Source: Streptomyces sp. WP-1 (GTDB taxonomy: Bacteria; Actinomycetota; Actinomycetes; Streptomycetales; Streptomycetaceae). Taken from it: a DNA stretch of 64,000 nt. Positions 1 to 8,541 of the stretch are shown in pieces (position 1 is the first letter of the stretch; every line of letters begins with the position of its first letter). The notes under the pieces were generated by a model. It searched no databases, was not told the DNA's origin, and was given only the letters and a program-made list of their open reading frames with translations. Where the stretch lies: positions 1,302,001 through 1,366,000 of the forward strand of contig NZ_CP123923.1 of NCBI RefSeq assembly GCF_030450125.1, given 5' to 3'. The position numbers and the translations under genes were made by a program.

Positions 1-730
1 CCCGAGCGTCGCCTCCTTGACGACCTCGGCGGGATCCTCTTCAGTCGTGTCGATCGCGATGGCGCCGATCTCTTCGGCCTTGCGCAGCCGGTCCTGCTGG
101 TGGTCCGCCACCCACACCCTGCCGGCTCCCCTGAGGATCGCCGAGTACGCCGCCATGAGACCGACGGGCCCGGCGCCGTACACGATGGTCTGGTCTCCCG
201 GACCGACGCCCGCCATCTCGGTGGCGTGGTAGCCCGTCGGGAAGACGTCGGCGAGCATCACGTAGTCCTTCTGCCGCTCCATCGCGTCCTCGCCCAGACG
301 CAGGGCGTTGAAGTCGCCGTAGGGAACACGCAGGTACTCGGCCTGACCGCCCTGGTACGGCCCCATCTCGGCGAAACCGTAGGCGGCTCCGGCGAGCGCG
401 GGTTCCGGCTGCATGGTCAGGCAGTAGTTGGTCAGGCCCTTCTCGCACTGCTTGCAGAAGCCGCAGGCGATGTTGAACGGCAGCACGACGTAGTCCCCGA
501 CCTTCACCTTGCTGACGGCGGAGCCGATCTCCACCACCTCGCCGAGGTTCTCGTGGCCGAGGCTGCGGCCCGTCTCGAACGACGTGCGGCCTTCGTACAT
601 GTGCAGGTCCGAACCGCAGATATTGGTGGTCGTGATCTTGACGAGAATGTCGCAGGGGTGCTCGATCCTGGCGTCCGGCACGTCCTTGACCGTCACCGTA
701 CGCGGTCCTTCGTATACCGCGGCCTTCATG
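1..730 (-). CDS. zinc-dependent alcohol/formaldehyde dehydrogenase (3' end outside window)
   Basis: Read on the minus strand from ATG at 730; the frame stays open to the window edge, so only about the first 243 residues are present. It starts MKAAVYEGPRTVTVKDV. It shows the catalytic-zinc region NICGSDLHMYEG and SLGHENLGE, the structural-zinc cysteines CGFCKQCEKGLTNYC, and the start of the NAD-binding fold (YGAGPVGLMAAYSA). The pattern fits the glutathione-independent formaldehyde dehydrogenase branch of medium-chain zinc dehydrogenases, which oxidise formaldehyde or short alcohols with NAD. The substrate cannot be fixed from sequence. The A/G-rich stretch just before the ATG (gaagggagtgatc) is a good ribosome binding site. 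Confidence 0.85.
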
Positions 731-913
731 ATCACTCCCTTCCTTCCCCGGCGGTCCGACCCACCGGACGACGGACAAGCTGGCACTGCTGGTCCGTGCC
801 GGGTCCCCCCTCGCGTTTCGGACGAAACGGGCCGGGAAGCCGGAGACCGGTCGCCTCGCACGCGCGCGGACCCCGGTGCGGGCCGTTGTCGCAGGTCGGA
901 GGCCGTCGTACGG

Positions 914-1735
914 TCAGAGGTCGCTGAGGTGCGCCAGGCGCTCGGCGCTGGTGGAGTCCTGGTCGGCGTAGTAGACGACGATCAGCTGGCGGGCCTGTGG
1001 GCGGACCAACTTCTCGTAGTGGAGGTCGAGTTCGCCGACGCGTGGATGGTTCAGACGTGTGCGGCCGGTGTCGCGGCGGCGGACCTCGCGGCGGGTCCAC
1101 AGGGTGCTGAACCGTTCGCTGGCGACGGTGAGTTCGCCGATGGTCTCCAGCAGTTCCGGGTCGGCCTCGTCGAGGTTGAGCATGGCGCGCAGTCCGGAGA
1201 CGGCCTTGGCGGTCATGTCGTCCCACTGCGGGTAGAGGCCGCGCATCTCGGGTTCGAGGAAGGCGGCCCGCAGCGGGTTGTGGCCCACCGCGAAGAAGGG
1301 GCACAGCAGGACGGCCTGCCGGTTCGCCGCGACGACACGTCCGCCGGGCCCCTGGACGTAGGCGGGGGTGTGCGGCCAGCTGTCCAGGAGCGGCTGGAGA
1401 TCACCTTGGTCCGTACGGGCGCGGGCGCGGGTGCGCGGTCTGCGGGCGGGCAGGGCGGGATGAGCGAGGCGGTGCAGATAGGCGAGCGCGTCCTCGTCGA
1501 GCTGGAGCGCGCCGGCCAGGGCGGCCAGGATCCGGTCGGAGGGGTTGAGGTTGCGGCCCTGTTCCAGACGCAGGTAGTACTCGGGGCTGATACCGGCGAG
1601 CTGGGCGACCTCCTCGCGCCGCAGGCCGGGTACGCGGCGCCGTGCACCGGCGGGCAGCCCGGCCTGCTGCGGGCTGATCCGCCCGCGCCGGGCCCGCAGG
1701 AACTCGCCCAGGGTGTCGGCCGTCTCGTGTGCCAT
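914..1735 (-). CDS. MmyB-type XRE helix-turn-helix regulator
   Basis: 273 residues. The N-terminal HTH (about residues 8-80) carries the family hallmark RVPGLRREEVAQLAGIS followed by YYLRLEQGR. The C-terminal two thirds is the PAS-like ligand domain typical of MmyB/MLTR-type regulators (LDSWPHTPAYVQGP, VVAANRQAVLLCPF). It is a cytoplasmic DNA-binding repressor or activator that probably senses a small hydrophobic ligand. It lies 10 nt downstream of the reductase gene that ends at 1746 and is almost certainly co-transcribed with it. Such regulators commonly control the oxidoreductase next to them. Confidence 0.85.
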   Translation of the reverse strand: MAHETADTLGEFLRARRGRISPQQAGLPAGARRRVPGLRREEVAQLAGISPEYYLRLEQGRNLNPSDRILAALAGALQLDEDALAYLHRLAHPALPARRPRTRARARTDQGDLQPLLDSWPHTPAYVQGPGGRVVAANRQAVLLCPFFAVGHNPLRAAFLEPEMRGLYPQWDDMTAKAVSGLRAMLNLDEADPELLETIGELTVASERFSTLWTRREVRRRDTGRTRLNHPRVGELDLHYEKLVRPQARQLIVVYYADQDSTSAERLAHLSDL

Positions 1736-1745
1736 GCTCTCGACG

Positions 1746-2801
1746 CTAACCGCTCAGCAGCCCGAGGCGGATCAGGCTCTCGGCGGTGGCCGTCACGGCG
1801 TCCTCGTTGGCACGCGGCACCCAGTCCAGTTCCTCGCGGGCCTTCGCGTTGGAGGCACGGCGTACGACGCCCAGCTGCGGCACCGTCTCACGCAGGGCGG
1901 GGTTCACCGTGGCCAGCAGGCGCAGCAGCCAGGCCGGGGCGGTTCCGGTCGGGGCCTTGGCGGCGGCCTCGCCCAGCCGTGCGCGCAGGGTCAGGGCGAT
2001 CTGGTGGAAGGAGATCGGCTCGCCCGCGAGCGCGAGGTACCGCTGCCCGGCGGCCTGGGGCGCCGTCATGGCACGGAGATGCAGGTCGGCGGCGTCCCGT
2101 ACGTCGACCGTGTTGGTCCAGATCGGCGGCGCGGCCCGCATCGCGCCGGTCAGCATGGCGTGGATGATCCGGACCGAGGCGGCGTAGTCGGGTCCGAGGA
2201 CCGGTCCGAAGATGCCCACGGGGTTGACGACCGTCAGTTCCAGCCCGCCTCCCTCGCTCCCGATGAAGCCCCAGGCGGCGCGCTCGGCGACCGCCTTGGA
2301 CTTGACGTACGCGGACACCCCCGGCCCGTCGACCACCGTCCAGTCGTCCTCGCCGAACGTCCGCCCGGCCTGCCCGGTACGCCCGGTACGCCCGGCCCGT
2401 TCGTGACCGTAGCCCACGGCCGCGAACGAGGAGGTCAGCACGGTGCGCCGGACGCCCGCGTCCCGGGCGGCGCGCAGGACCCGCAGGGCTCCGTCACGGG
2501 CCGGGACGATCACCTCGTCCTCGTGCTTCGGCCGCGCCCCGGGAAACGGCGAGGCCACGTGCAGGACGTAGTCGGCTCCCGCCACGGCCCGGTCCCAGCC
2601 GTGGTCGGAGGTCAGATCCGCCTCCGCATAGGCGACGCGGTCCGTGTGCGGGGCCCCGGCCACGGCGAGCATCCGTTCGACCTCGGATCGCCGTGCCAGT
2701 GAGCGCACCGTGGTCGTGACGGTGTGCCCGGCGGTCAGGAGCCGCGCGATCGTATGGGATCCCAGGAACCCGGTCCCGCCGGTGACGAGTACATGTGCCA
2801 T
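1746..2801 (-). CDS. NAD(P)-dependent epimerase/dihydroflavonol-reductase-like oxidoreductase
   Basis: 351 residues. An extended-SDR Rossmann motif sits at the N-terminus (VLVTGGTGFLGSHTIARLL, residues 4-22). The active-site region has a serine in LTSSFAAVGYG and a YVKSK motif (Y..K), as in dihydroflavonol-4-reductase and related aldehyde reductases. It is a cytosolic NAD(P)H-dependent carbonyl reductase of unknown substrate. It is first in a two-gene unit with the MmyB-type regulator 10 nt downstream, which is its likely controller. Confidence 0.85.
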   Translation of the reverse strand: MAHVLVTGGTGFLGSHTIARLLTAGHTVTTTVRSLARRSEVERMLAVAGAPHTDRVAYAEADLTSDHGWDRAVAGADYVLHVASPFPGARPKHEDEVIVPARDGALRVLRAARDAGVRRTVLTSSFAAVGYGHERAGRTGRTGQAGRTFGEDDWTVVDGPGVSAYVKSKAVAERAAWGFIGSEGGGLELTVVNPVGIFGPVLGPDYAASVRIIHAMLTGAMRAAPPIWTNTVDVRDAADLHLRAMTAPQAAGQRYLALAGEPISFHQIALTLRARLGEAAAKAPTGTAPAWLLRLLATVNPALRETVPQLGVVRRASNAKAREELDWVPRANEDAVTATAESLIRLGLLSG

Positions 2802-2906
2802 GCCCTCATGGTCGGCGGCCGGATCGTCGCGTTCCAGATCTCGCCGATACCAGTACTCGGAGGGACAGGCTCAGCGCACAGCTGTCGGCGGGGACGCCGT
2901 TTTGTC

Positions 2907-3854
2907 TCAGCCGGTGCTCTCCGGACGGGCGAGGTCCTGGAAGCGGTCCCACTGGACGCGGGGGCGGGCGAGGCCGCGGGCACGCAGATAGCGGGAGGTC
3001 GAGCGGCGGGCCGTACGCAGTGTGCGAAAGGCGTCCCGGGGGCCGCCCGAGCCGGAGGGTTCGACCACGCGTTCGGGGATCAGTGTCCACTCGTCGTCGC
3101 GGGACACGAGTTCTCCGCAGATCAGGGCGTTGTGCATGCCGTTGAGCAGTTCGTCGTGCCGGTGCACCAGCAGACTGGCCCGTCCTGGTTCGGCGCCCTC
3201 CAGCGCCGTCGCGGGGATGCTGAAGCCGTCGGTCGTGATGCGGGGCCGTACCCGGGCCAGCAGCGGTGCGCGGGTGGCGTCGCCCGCGCCGAGGACGGCA
3301 CTCGGGTAACGGGCGATGAGGTCGGCCCCCGGGATGTCCGCCGGTGCGCCCGGCGCGGCCCCGGCGGACCGGTCCTCCTGGGAGCGCGTGTCCAGGGCAT
3401 GGGCGAGCGGTGGGCGTACCTCGACATGTTCGGGCTTGACCGTGATGAAGAACCGCAGGTAGTACCAGTCCATGAACCAGCGGCCCGGTCCGCGCACGAA
3501 CGCCCGGGAGTGCGGCTGGCGCCGGAACATCGTGCGCCAGTACTCGGCCGCCTCGTCGGGCCCGGTGTGGATCTCCTCCGGGCAGTCGGCCGTACCGCTG
3601 ACGAAGACCTGGGGCGCCTCGGGGGCACCGCTTCCGGTCGGGTCGGAGAAGAGCAGGGCCACCCGGCCGTCACGGCGTACGTTCAGCGCCTTCTGCGCGA
3701 AGGCGAGACTGGTGGTGATCAGGAAGGTCCCGTCCGGATTGCGCGAGGCGGCGGTCGGCCAGGTCAGCGGCCTGCCGCCGGAGCCGAGGGTGGTGAACTC
3801 GCAGGTGCGGTAGGCGTCGATGGCCGCACCGAGTGCGGCGTCGATCGGGTGCAT
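2907..3854 (-). CDS. pyridoxamine-5'-phosphate-oxidase-like (split-barrel flavin-binding) protein
   Basis: 315 residues from ATG at 3854 (MHPIDAALGAAIDAYRTCEF). The frame is open further upstream, but the region before 3854 is G-rich repetitive sequence and not protein-like. Residues 1-170 look like a PNPOx/FMN-binding split barrel (FTTLGSGGRPLTWPTAASR, DGRVALLFSDPTGSG, FFITVKPEHVEVRP). The remainder is an additional C-terminal half with no motif I recognise. It is probably a flavin- or F420-dependent oxidoreductase or a heme/flavin-binding protein. It sits 122 nt downstream of the hemerythrin-like gene and may belong to the same transcript. Confidence 0.7.
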   Translation of the reverse strand: MHPIDAALGAAIDAYRTCEFTTLGSGGRPLTWPTAASRNPDGTFLITTSLAFAQKALNVRRDGRVALLFSDPTGSGAPEAPQVFVSGTADCPEEIHTGPDEAAEYWRTMFRRQPHSRAFVRGPGRWFMDWYYLRFFITVKPEHVEVRPPLAHALDTRSQEDRSAGAAPGAPADIPGADLIARYPSAVLGAGDATRAPLLARVRPRITTDGFSIPATALEGAEPGRASLLVHRHDELLNGMHNALICGELVSRDDEWTLIPERVVEPSGSGGPRDAFRTLRTARRSTSRYLRARGLARPRVQWDRFQDLARPESTG

Positions 3855-3976
3855 GGTCCGGGTCTCTCCGACGGGGGAACCGGCTCCGCCGCGATGAGCG
3901 GGGGCCAGGGAGTGCGAGGGGTGCGGGGGGCGCGGGGGGCGCAGGGGGTTCAAGGGGTGCAGGGGGGCGGACATGG

Positions 3977-4648
3977 TCAGTCGGTCCCCAACGCCCCGCG
4001 CAGGGTGCGGCAACGTGCCGCGTACTGGCGTCGGCCGACGAACCGCCACAGCAGACGGCCGGCGAGCGGTGCCCTGCCGAGGAACCACGCCTGCTCCTCG
4101 GCCGTGGCGTCCTCCAGGATCGCGCCCAGTGCCGGCAGCACCTTGTTCTTCGGCAGGGCCTCCAGCCCGCGCCGTCCCACCAAGTCCCATTCGGCGACGG
4201 TGAGATGGTCGGCCACCAGGGGAAGGACCAGGCGTTCCTCGTCGTCCAGGTGCTCGGTCAGCGCGTCGCGGTGCTCGTCGAGGAGGTCGGCCAGCGCCCG
4301 TGCCCTCGCCGGGTCCGCGTCGTCGCACCACTCGCCGAGCAGGCCGGGCAGGCGGGCCAGCGTCGCGTCGATCACCGAGTGCTGACGGGTCATGCGGTCC
4401 ACCGACTCCTGCTGGGCGCCCGCACGGGTGCCCAGCAGCGGCCAGATCAGCTCGTCCTCCAGGTGGTGATGGTGGTGCAGGCCGTCCGCGTACTCCCGCG
4501 CGTAGTCCGCGACCGCCCGGGCCCGCACGGTGTCACCGGCGGGTACGGCGCGCACGAGCCGGGGCAGAAGGGCGGACTCGCGCCGGAACACCCGGTGGAC
4601 GATGACCATTTCGTGCGTGTACGGCCGGCCCGGGACGACGGCGGGCAT
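3977..4648 (-). CDS. hemerythrin/HHE cation-binding domain protein
   Basis: 223 residues from ATG at 4648 (MPAVVPGRPYTHEMVIVHRVF); the frame can extend to an ATG at 4726, but those extra residues are low-complexity. The HHE pattern is clear: HEMVIVHRVFRRE, then YADGLHHHHHLEDELIWP, RQHSVIDATL and HLDDEERLVLPLV. These His/Glu residues bind a di-iron centre. Proteins of this type respond to oxygen, NO or iron. An array of SARP-box-like heptamers (4732-4818) lies directly upstream, so regulation by the neighbouring SARP is possible and would favour the shorter start. Confidence 0.8.
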   Translation of the reverse strand: MPAVVPGRPYTHEMVIVHRVFRRESALLPRLVRAVPAGDTVRARAVADYAREYADGLHHHHHLEDELIWPLLGTRAGAQQESVDRMTRQHSVIDATLARLPGLLGEWCDDADPARARALADLLDEHRDALTEHLDDEERLVLPLVADHLTVAEWDLVGRRGLEALPKNKVLPALGAILEDATAEEQAWFLGRAPLAGRLLWRFVGRRQYAARCRTLRGALGTD

Positions 4649-4731
4649 GGCGGACCGGACAGGTGTGGTGCTGGGGGGCAAGGCTTTTCTCCAAGCGGGA
4701 GGAGCTGTTCCCGCGCAGCGTCGCAAGACGC

Positions 4732-4818
4732 GCTCTACGCCCGCTCTACGCGTGCTCTACACCCGTTCTACGCCCCGCTCCGCGCCCGTTCCACGCCCGC
4801 GCGCCACGCCCGCTCCAC
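4732..4818. promoter_or_regulatory. 11-bp-periodic heptamer repeat array, candidate SARP operator
   Basis: The heptamer GCTCTAC occurs at 4732, 4743 and 4754, then GTTCTAC at 4765: four copies at exactly 11-bp spacing. Degenerate copies follow at 4777, 4788, 4801 and 4812 (GCTCCGC, GTTCCAC, GCGCCAC, GCTCCAC). Direct heptamer repeats with 11-bp period are the known binding architecture of SARP regulators. A large SARP gene lies at 5215-8223. The array is upstream of the hemerythrin-like gene (start 4648) on the minus strand. Binding is inferred, not shown. Confidence 0.5.
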
Positions 4819-4998
4819 GGTGCGTCGACGGCCGTGGCCCGGCACGAACTCCTGTGCCACGGGGGAGGTCACGGGCCGTAGAATCGCCGTCGATCGCACA
4901 TAGATCGGGTGCCGCGACCCTGGGCTCGCCACCACCAATCAGCTCAACCGGCGCGACGACCGCGCCGGCTGCCGTCCATGAGGGGGATCGGGCCACCG

Positions 4999-5175
4999 AT
5001 GGCCAGAAGCAAGCGTTACCGGAACACCGGAATCCGCACCGCCGCAGCCGCGGCCCTGCTGGGCGTCGCCGTGCTGCTCGTGGGGGCTCGCATCACGTCC
5101 CAGCCGCCCGCCGCGGTGCGCGCGAACAGCTGGGTGAGCTGGAACAGCATGGGGACGGGTTACAACCCCTCCTGA
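4999..5175 (+). CDS. small single-pass membrane or secreted peptide (58 aa)
   Basis: ATG at 4999 with GAGGGGGAT upstream as ribosome binding site. A positively charged start (MARSKRYRNTGIRT) is followed by one hydrophobic helix (AAAAALLGVAVLLVGA) and a short polar tail ending NSMGTGYNPS. It is either a tail-out membrane peptide or a secreted peptide. It runs convergently into the SARP gene end, with 39 nt between. I do not recognise a family. An in-frame ATG at 4978 is an alternative start. Confidence 0.5.
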   Translation: MARSKRYRNTGIRTAAAAALLGVAVLLVGARITSQPPAAVRANSWVSWNSMGTGYNPS

Positions 5176-5214
5176 CCCGCGCTCCGCGGACGCCGTACCG
5201 GACCCCGACCGAAG

Positions 5215-8200
5215 TCAGGCGGCCGGTACGGCGTCCAGCAGCGCGGCGATCTCCTCGGTCTCGGGCAGCCCCAGGCGCAGGCTGCTCTCCCTGGCCCGCT
5301 CCAGGCAGCCGCGAGCCGCGGTGAAGTCGCCGAGGTCCGTCCAGATCCTGCCCAGAACCACGAGGCACTGGGCGGTGTCCCGGGCGGCCCCCGCTTCCTC
5401 CAGCGCCGCCAGCGACTCCCGCGCATGCTCCAGCGCCGGCCGCTGTCTCCCCAGGGCCCGCAGGCTGTCGGCCATCCGGAAGCGTGCCTGGGCCCCGTGG
5501 CTGCGCAGGCCCGCGTCCCGGGAGACGGTGAGGCAGTCGGTGAAGGCGGTGACGGCCTCCTCGTAGCGGCGCAGCGCGTGCAGGGCCAGACCCAAGACGT
5601 AGTGGGTGAAGGCTCGTACGACGTCGTCGGGGCGCGACCGAAGCCCGCGCAGGACCGATTCGCAGGCGGTGACCGCCTCGGCGGCCTGCCCGCTGCGCGC
5701 CCGCGCGAGTGCCGCGTTGACGGTCGTCACCAGTTCGCCCGAGCGGTGTCCCAGAGCGCGGGCGAGCGCGATCGCCTCGTCGTAGTGGCCGACGGCTTCG
5801 CCGGGGCGGCCCAGGTAGGAGGTGATCAGCCCGAGGTCGTTGGACGCCTGGCGCAGGACGACCAGGTCCTCGCTCTCCCGGCACGCCTCGGCCGCGGCAC
5901 GTGCCTGCGCCTCGGCCCGTACCGGCTCCCCCGCCGCCAGGTGGTAGGTGCCGAGCAGGAACCGTGCCCGGCCCTCGGTGCGGCGGTCCTGGAGACGGAC
6001 GGCCGCCTCCGCCAGCCGCCGCACGGTCGGCAGCCCCTCCCCCAGCCGCGGATCCGGGCCGAACGGCGACAGCGCGATCAGCAGGTCCACGGCCCGCCCG
6101 AGAGCCGGTCCGCCGTCCGCGCCGGGCGGGGCCGCAGGGTCGACGGCACCGTCGGTCCGGTCGACCGGACGGCCGGGGCCGAGGATGCCGTCGGCGATCC
6201 GGCCGGCGAGGGTGAGCGCGGCCTCGCTCTCGTCCACCGCCCACCGCTGGGCGGACTTGAAGTCGGCGAAGGCCAGCCCCGTGCTGCCCGTCTCCGCGAG
6301 GACCCCGCCGACGGGGTCGTCGGGGACCGCCCAGCGGAACGCCTCGCGAGCCGTGGCCAGGAGGAAGTCGAGCTGTCGACGTGGCACGGACACCGTCTCG
6401 CCCGGGTGCTCCGTCCGGGACTTCTGCCGGGCGAACAGCCGCAGCAGGTCGTGGAAGCGGTAGCGATCGGGATGCGGTGACTGGAGGACGGCCAGATCGA
6501 CGAGGGACTCCAGCAGGCCCTCCGCGTCGGGCTCCGGCACCCCGAGGACCGCGGCCGCCGTGGACACCGCGACGAGGGGGCCCTCCAGGAGCGCCGCCTG
6601 CCGGAAGGCCCTCGCCTGGTCGGGCGTCAGTTGCCGGTAGCCCAGCTCGAACGTGGCCCGTACCGCGAGGTCGCCGGTGCGCAACTCGTCGATACGCCGG
6701 TGCTCGGCCCGGAGCCGCTCCCCGAGCGTGCCGATGCTCCAGCCGGGACGCGCCGACAGCCGGGCGGCCACGACGCGTACGGCCAACGGGAGGTGCCCGC
6801 AGGCGTCGAGGACCTCCCGGGCGGCGACAGGCTCGGCGTCGACGCGCCGCCGATCCGTGGTGCGCGCCAGCATCCGCAGCGCCTCGACCGGGGTCAGTAC
6901 GTCGAGATCCTTCTGGAAGCAGGCCGGCAGGGAGCTCAGCCGGGTCCTGCTGGTGATCACCACGGCACAGCCCGGCGTGCCCGGCAGCAGCGGCCGTACC
7001 TGGGCGGCGTCGTGCGCGTCGTCCAGGACGAGGAGCAGGCGTCTGCCGTCGACGGCGGAGCGGAACAGGGCGGACCGGGCCGCGAGTGCCTCGGGCAGGG
7101 AGGCCGGGTCGGTGCCCAGCGCCATGAGGAAGTCGGCGAGGACCGTCTCGGCGGGCACCGGACGGCCGGCGTTGCCCCGCAGATCGGCGTAGAGCTGGCC
7201 GTCGGGGAAGGAGTGGCGTACCCGGTGGGCCGTCTGCACGGCGAGGGAGGTCTTGCCCACGCCGCCCATGCCCGACACGGCGACGATCGCCGGCGCGGAC
7301 CGGTCCTGCTCGGTGAGCGCCCCGGCGAGCCCGGCGAGGAGTTCCTCACGGCCCGTGAAGTCCGGCAGGGCGGGCGGGAGTTGGGCGGGCGGGGGCGGCA
7401 TCGGCCGGGGGCCGGGCGAGGCTCCGTCGTGGTCGTCGTCGGACTGGCTCTGCTCCCGTACGGCGGGCTCCGCCGGGGCACCGGTCAGGATGCTCTGGTG
7501 CAGTGCGGCCAGTTCCGGGCCCGGTTCGACGCCCAGTTCGTCGACGAGGAGCTTGCGGGCGTGCCGGAACGCGGCGAGGGCGTCGGCACGCTTGCCCTCC
7601 CGGTGGAGCGCCTCCATGAGCAGGGCGTGCGAGCGTTCACGCAGCGGATCGGCGGCCACCAGTTCGGTCAGGTCCCGGACACACTGTTCGGTGCGGCCAC
7701 CGCGCAGGTCCAGGGTGATCCGCTGTTCCAGCAGGTCCAGCCGCAGCCCCCGCAGGCGCTGACGCTGGCGCTCGGCGAACGGGCCGGGCACGCCGAGAAG
7801 GGGTTCGCCGCGCCACAGGTCCTGCGCCTGTCGCAGCAGGGTGCGGGCCGTGTCCGGCTCACCGCGTCGCAGTGCCCGCTCGGCGTCGGCCATCAGGCGC
7901 TCCGCCACCAGCGCGTCCACGCAGTCGTCGGGGACGGCCAGTTCGTAGCCGTCCCCGCGCGCGACGAGCAGGCAGGGGGTGGCGGGATCCGCCTCCAGCA
8001 GTTTGCGCCAGCGCCACGCGTAGGTGCGGATGGTGCTCATGGGGCGACCGGGCGGACGGTCGCCCCACAGCGCGTCCAGCAGATCGCAGGCGGTCGCGGT
8101 CTTGTTCCGGCTGAGCAGGAGCACCGCGAGCATCGCCTGCTGCTGGGGAGGCCCGGCGGCGAGGACGTCCGCTCCGCGATGCACGCCCAGAGGTCCGAGC

Positions 8201-8223
8201 ACCGAGAACCGATGTATCGCCAC
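5215..8223 (-). CDS. AfsR-type SARP transcriptional regulator (SARP-NB-ARC-TPR)
   Basis: 1002 residues. The layout is: OmpR-like winged helix at about 1-95 (FSVLGPLGVHRG, LLDALWGDRP, STIRTYAWRWRKLL); bacterial transcriptional activation domain at about 100-250; NB-ARC ATPase at about 290-560 with P-loop SGMGGVGKTSLAV and Walker B RLLLVLDDAHD; and tetratricopeptide repeats to the C-terminus (LLGTYHLAAGEP, DLGLITSYLGRPGEAVGHYDEA). This is the full-length AfsR architecture. Such proteins activate secondary-metabolite promoters by binding direct heptamer repeats next to the -10 region. It sits between the hemerythrin region and the MFS/PatB/TrpRS-like/PEP-synthase-like operon, and candidate boxes occur near both and in its own upstream region. 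Confidence 0.9.
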   Translation of the reverse strand: MAIHRFSVLGPLGVHRGADVLAAGPPQQQAMLAVLLLSRNKTATACDLLDALWGDRPPGRPMSTIRTYAWRWRKLLEADPATPCLLVARGDGYELAVPDDCVDALVAERLMADAERALRRGEPDTARTLLRQAQDLWRGEPLLGVPGPFAERQRQRLRGLRLDLLEQRITLDLRGGRTEQCVRDLTELVAADPLRERSHALLMEALHREGKRADALAAFRHARKLLVDELGVEPGPELAALHQSILTGAPAEPAVREQSQSDDDHDGASPGPRPMPPPPAQLPPALPDFTGREELLAGLAGALTEQDRSAPAIVAVSGMGGVGKTSLAVQTAHRVRHSFPDGQLYADLRGNAGRPVPAETVLADFLMALGTDPASLPEALAARSALFRSAVDGRRLLLVLDDAHDAAQVRPLLPGTPGCAVVITSRTRLSSLPACFQKDLDVLTPVEALRMLARTTDRRRVDAEPVAAREVLDACGHLPLAVRVVAARLSARPGWSIGTLGERLRAEHRRIDELRTGDLAVRATFELGYRQLTPDQARAFRQAALLEGPLVAVSTAAAVLGVPEPDAEGLLESLVDLAVLQSPHPDRYRFHDLLRLFARQKSRTEHPGETVSVPRRQLDFLLATAREAFRWAVPDDPVGGVLAETGSTGLAFADFKSAQRWAVDESEAALTLAGRIADGILGPGRPVDRTDGAVDPAAPPGADGGPALGRAVDLLIALSPFGPDPRLGEGLPTVRRLAEAAVRLQDRRTEGRARFLLGTYHLAAGEPVRAEAQARAAAEACRESEDLVVLRQASNDLGLITSYLGRPGEAVGHYDEAIALARALGHRSGELVTTVNAALARARSGQAAEAVTACESVLRGLRSRPDDVVRAFTHYVLGLALHALRRYEEAVTAFTDCLTVSRDAGLRSHGAQARFRMADSLRALGRQRPALEHARESLAALEEAGAARDTAQCLVVLGRIWTDLGDFTAARGCLERARESSLRLGLPETEEIAALLDAVPAA

Positions 8224-8541
8224 GTACGCCTCCCGAAGGCCCTACCGGGCCTGCCTCCGGCCCCGAGGCGCAGAGCCTACCGACGCGCGCGACCGACTCC
8301 AACGCGCTACGAGCACGGGCGGGTCGGTTACGGAGAGTTCCGGGGCGCGGGGGGGGGCGGGGAGGGTGGCCGTGGGGTACGCCCGTGGGGGGTGTGCGGT
8401 GGGGTGGGGGCGCCGTGGGGTGCGCCGTAGAGCCGTAGAGACGCCGTGGTGTCGTAGAGCCGTGGAGTCGCCGTGGAGTCGTGGAGTCATAGAGACGCCG
8501 TGGGGCCGGGGTCGGCCGGGGTTCTGTCGGCGCGGCCCGTC
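8224..8541. other. 318-bp intergenic region upstream of the SARP gene
   Basis: No supportable gene. It holds a G-run stretch (8346-8418) and the GTAGAGC/GTGGAGT repeat array listed separately. It is the upstream region of the SARP gene, whose start is at 8223, and follows the stop of the MFS gene at 8542. No clear terminator was seen. Confidence 0.5.
8427..8495. repeat. short direct repeats with core GTAGAGC / GTGGAGT
   Basis: Copies begin at 8427 (GTAGAGC), 8435 (GTAGAGA), 8454 (GTAGAGC), 8462, 8473 and 8481 (GTGGAGT), with a further ATAGAG at 8489. Spacing alternates between 8 and 11 bp (one gap of 19). GTAGAGC is the exact reverse complement of the GCTCTAC heptamer repeated at 4732-4760. 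The array is about 200 bp upstream of the SARP start codon, so autoregulation is a possible meaning. Confidence 0.5.

Noticed and set aside
41..778. 245-residue minus-strand frame at the left edge
   Set aside because: Out-of-frame reading of the zinc dehydrogenase, whose true frame is open to the window edge and shows cofactor and zinc motifs.
8427..8495. CRISPR-like appearance of short repeats (also at 11157, 12401 and 30003)
   Set aside because: Units are short, contiguous or without unique spacers of constant length, and there are no cas genes.
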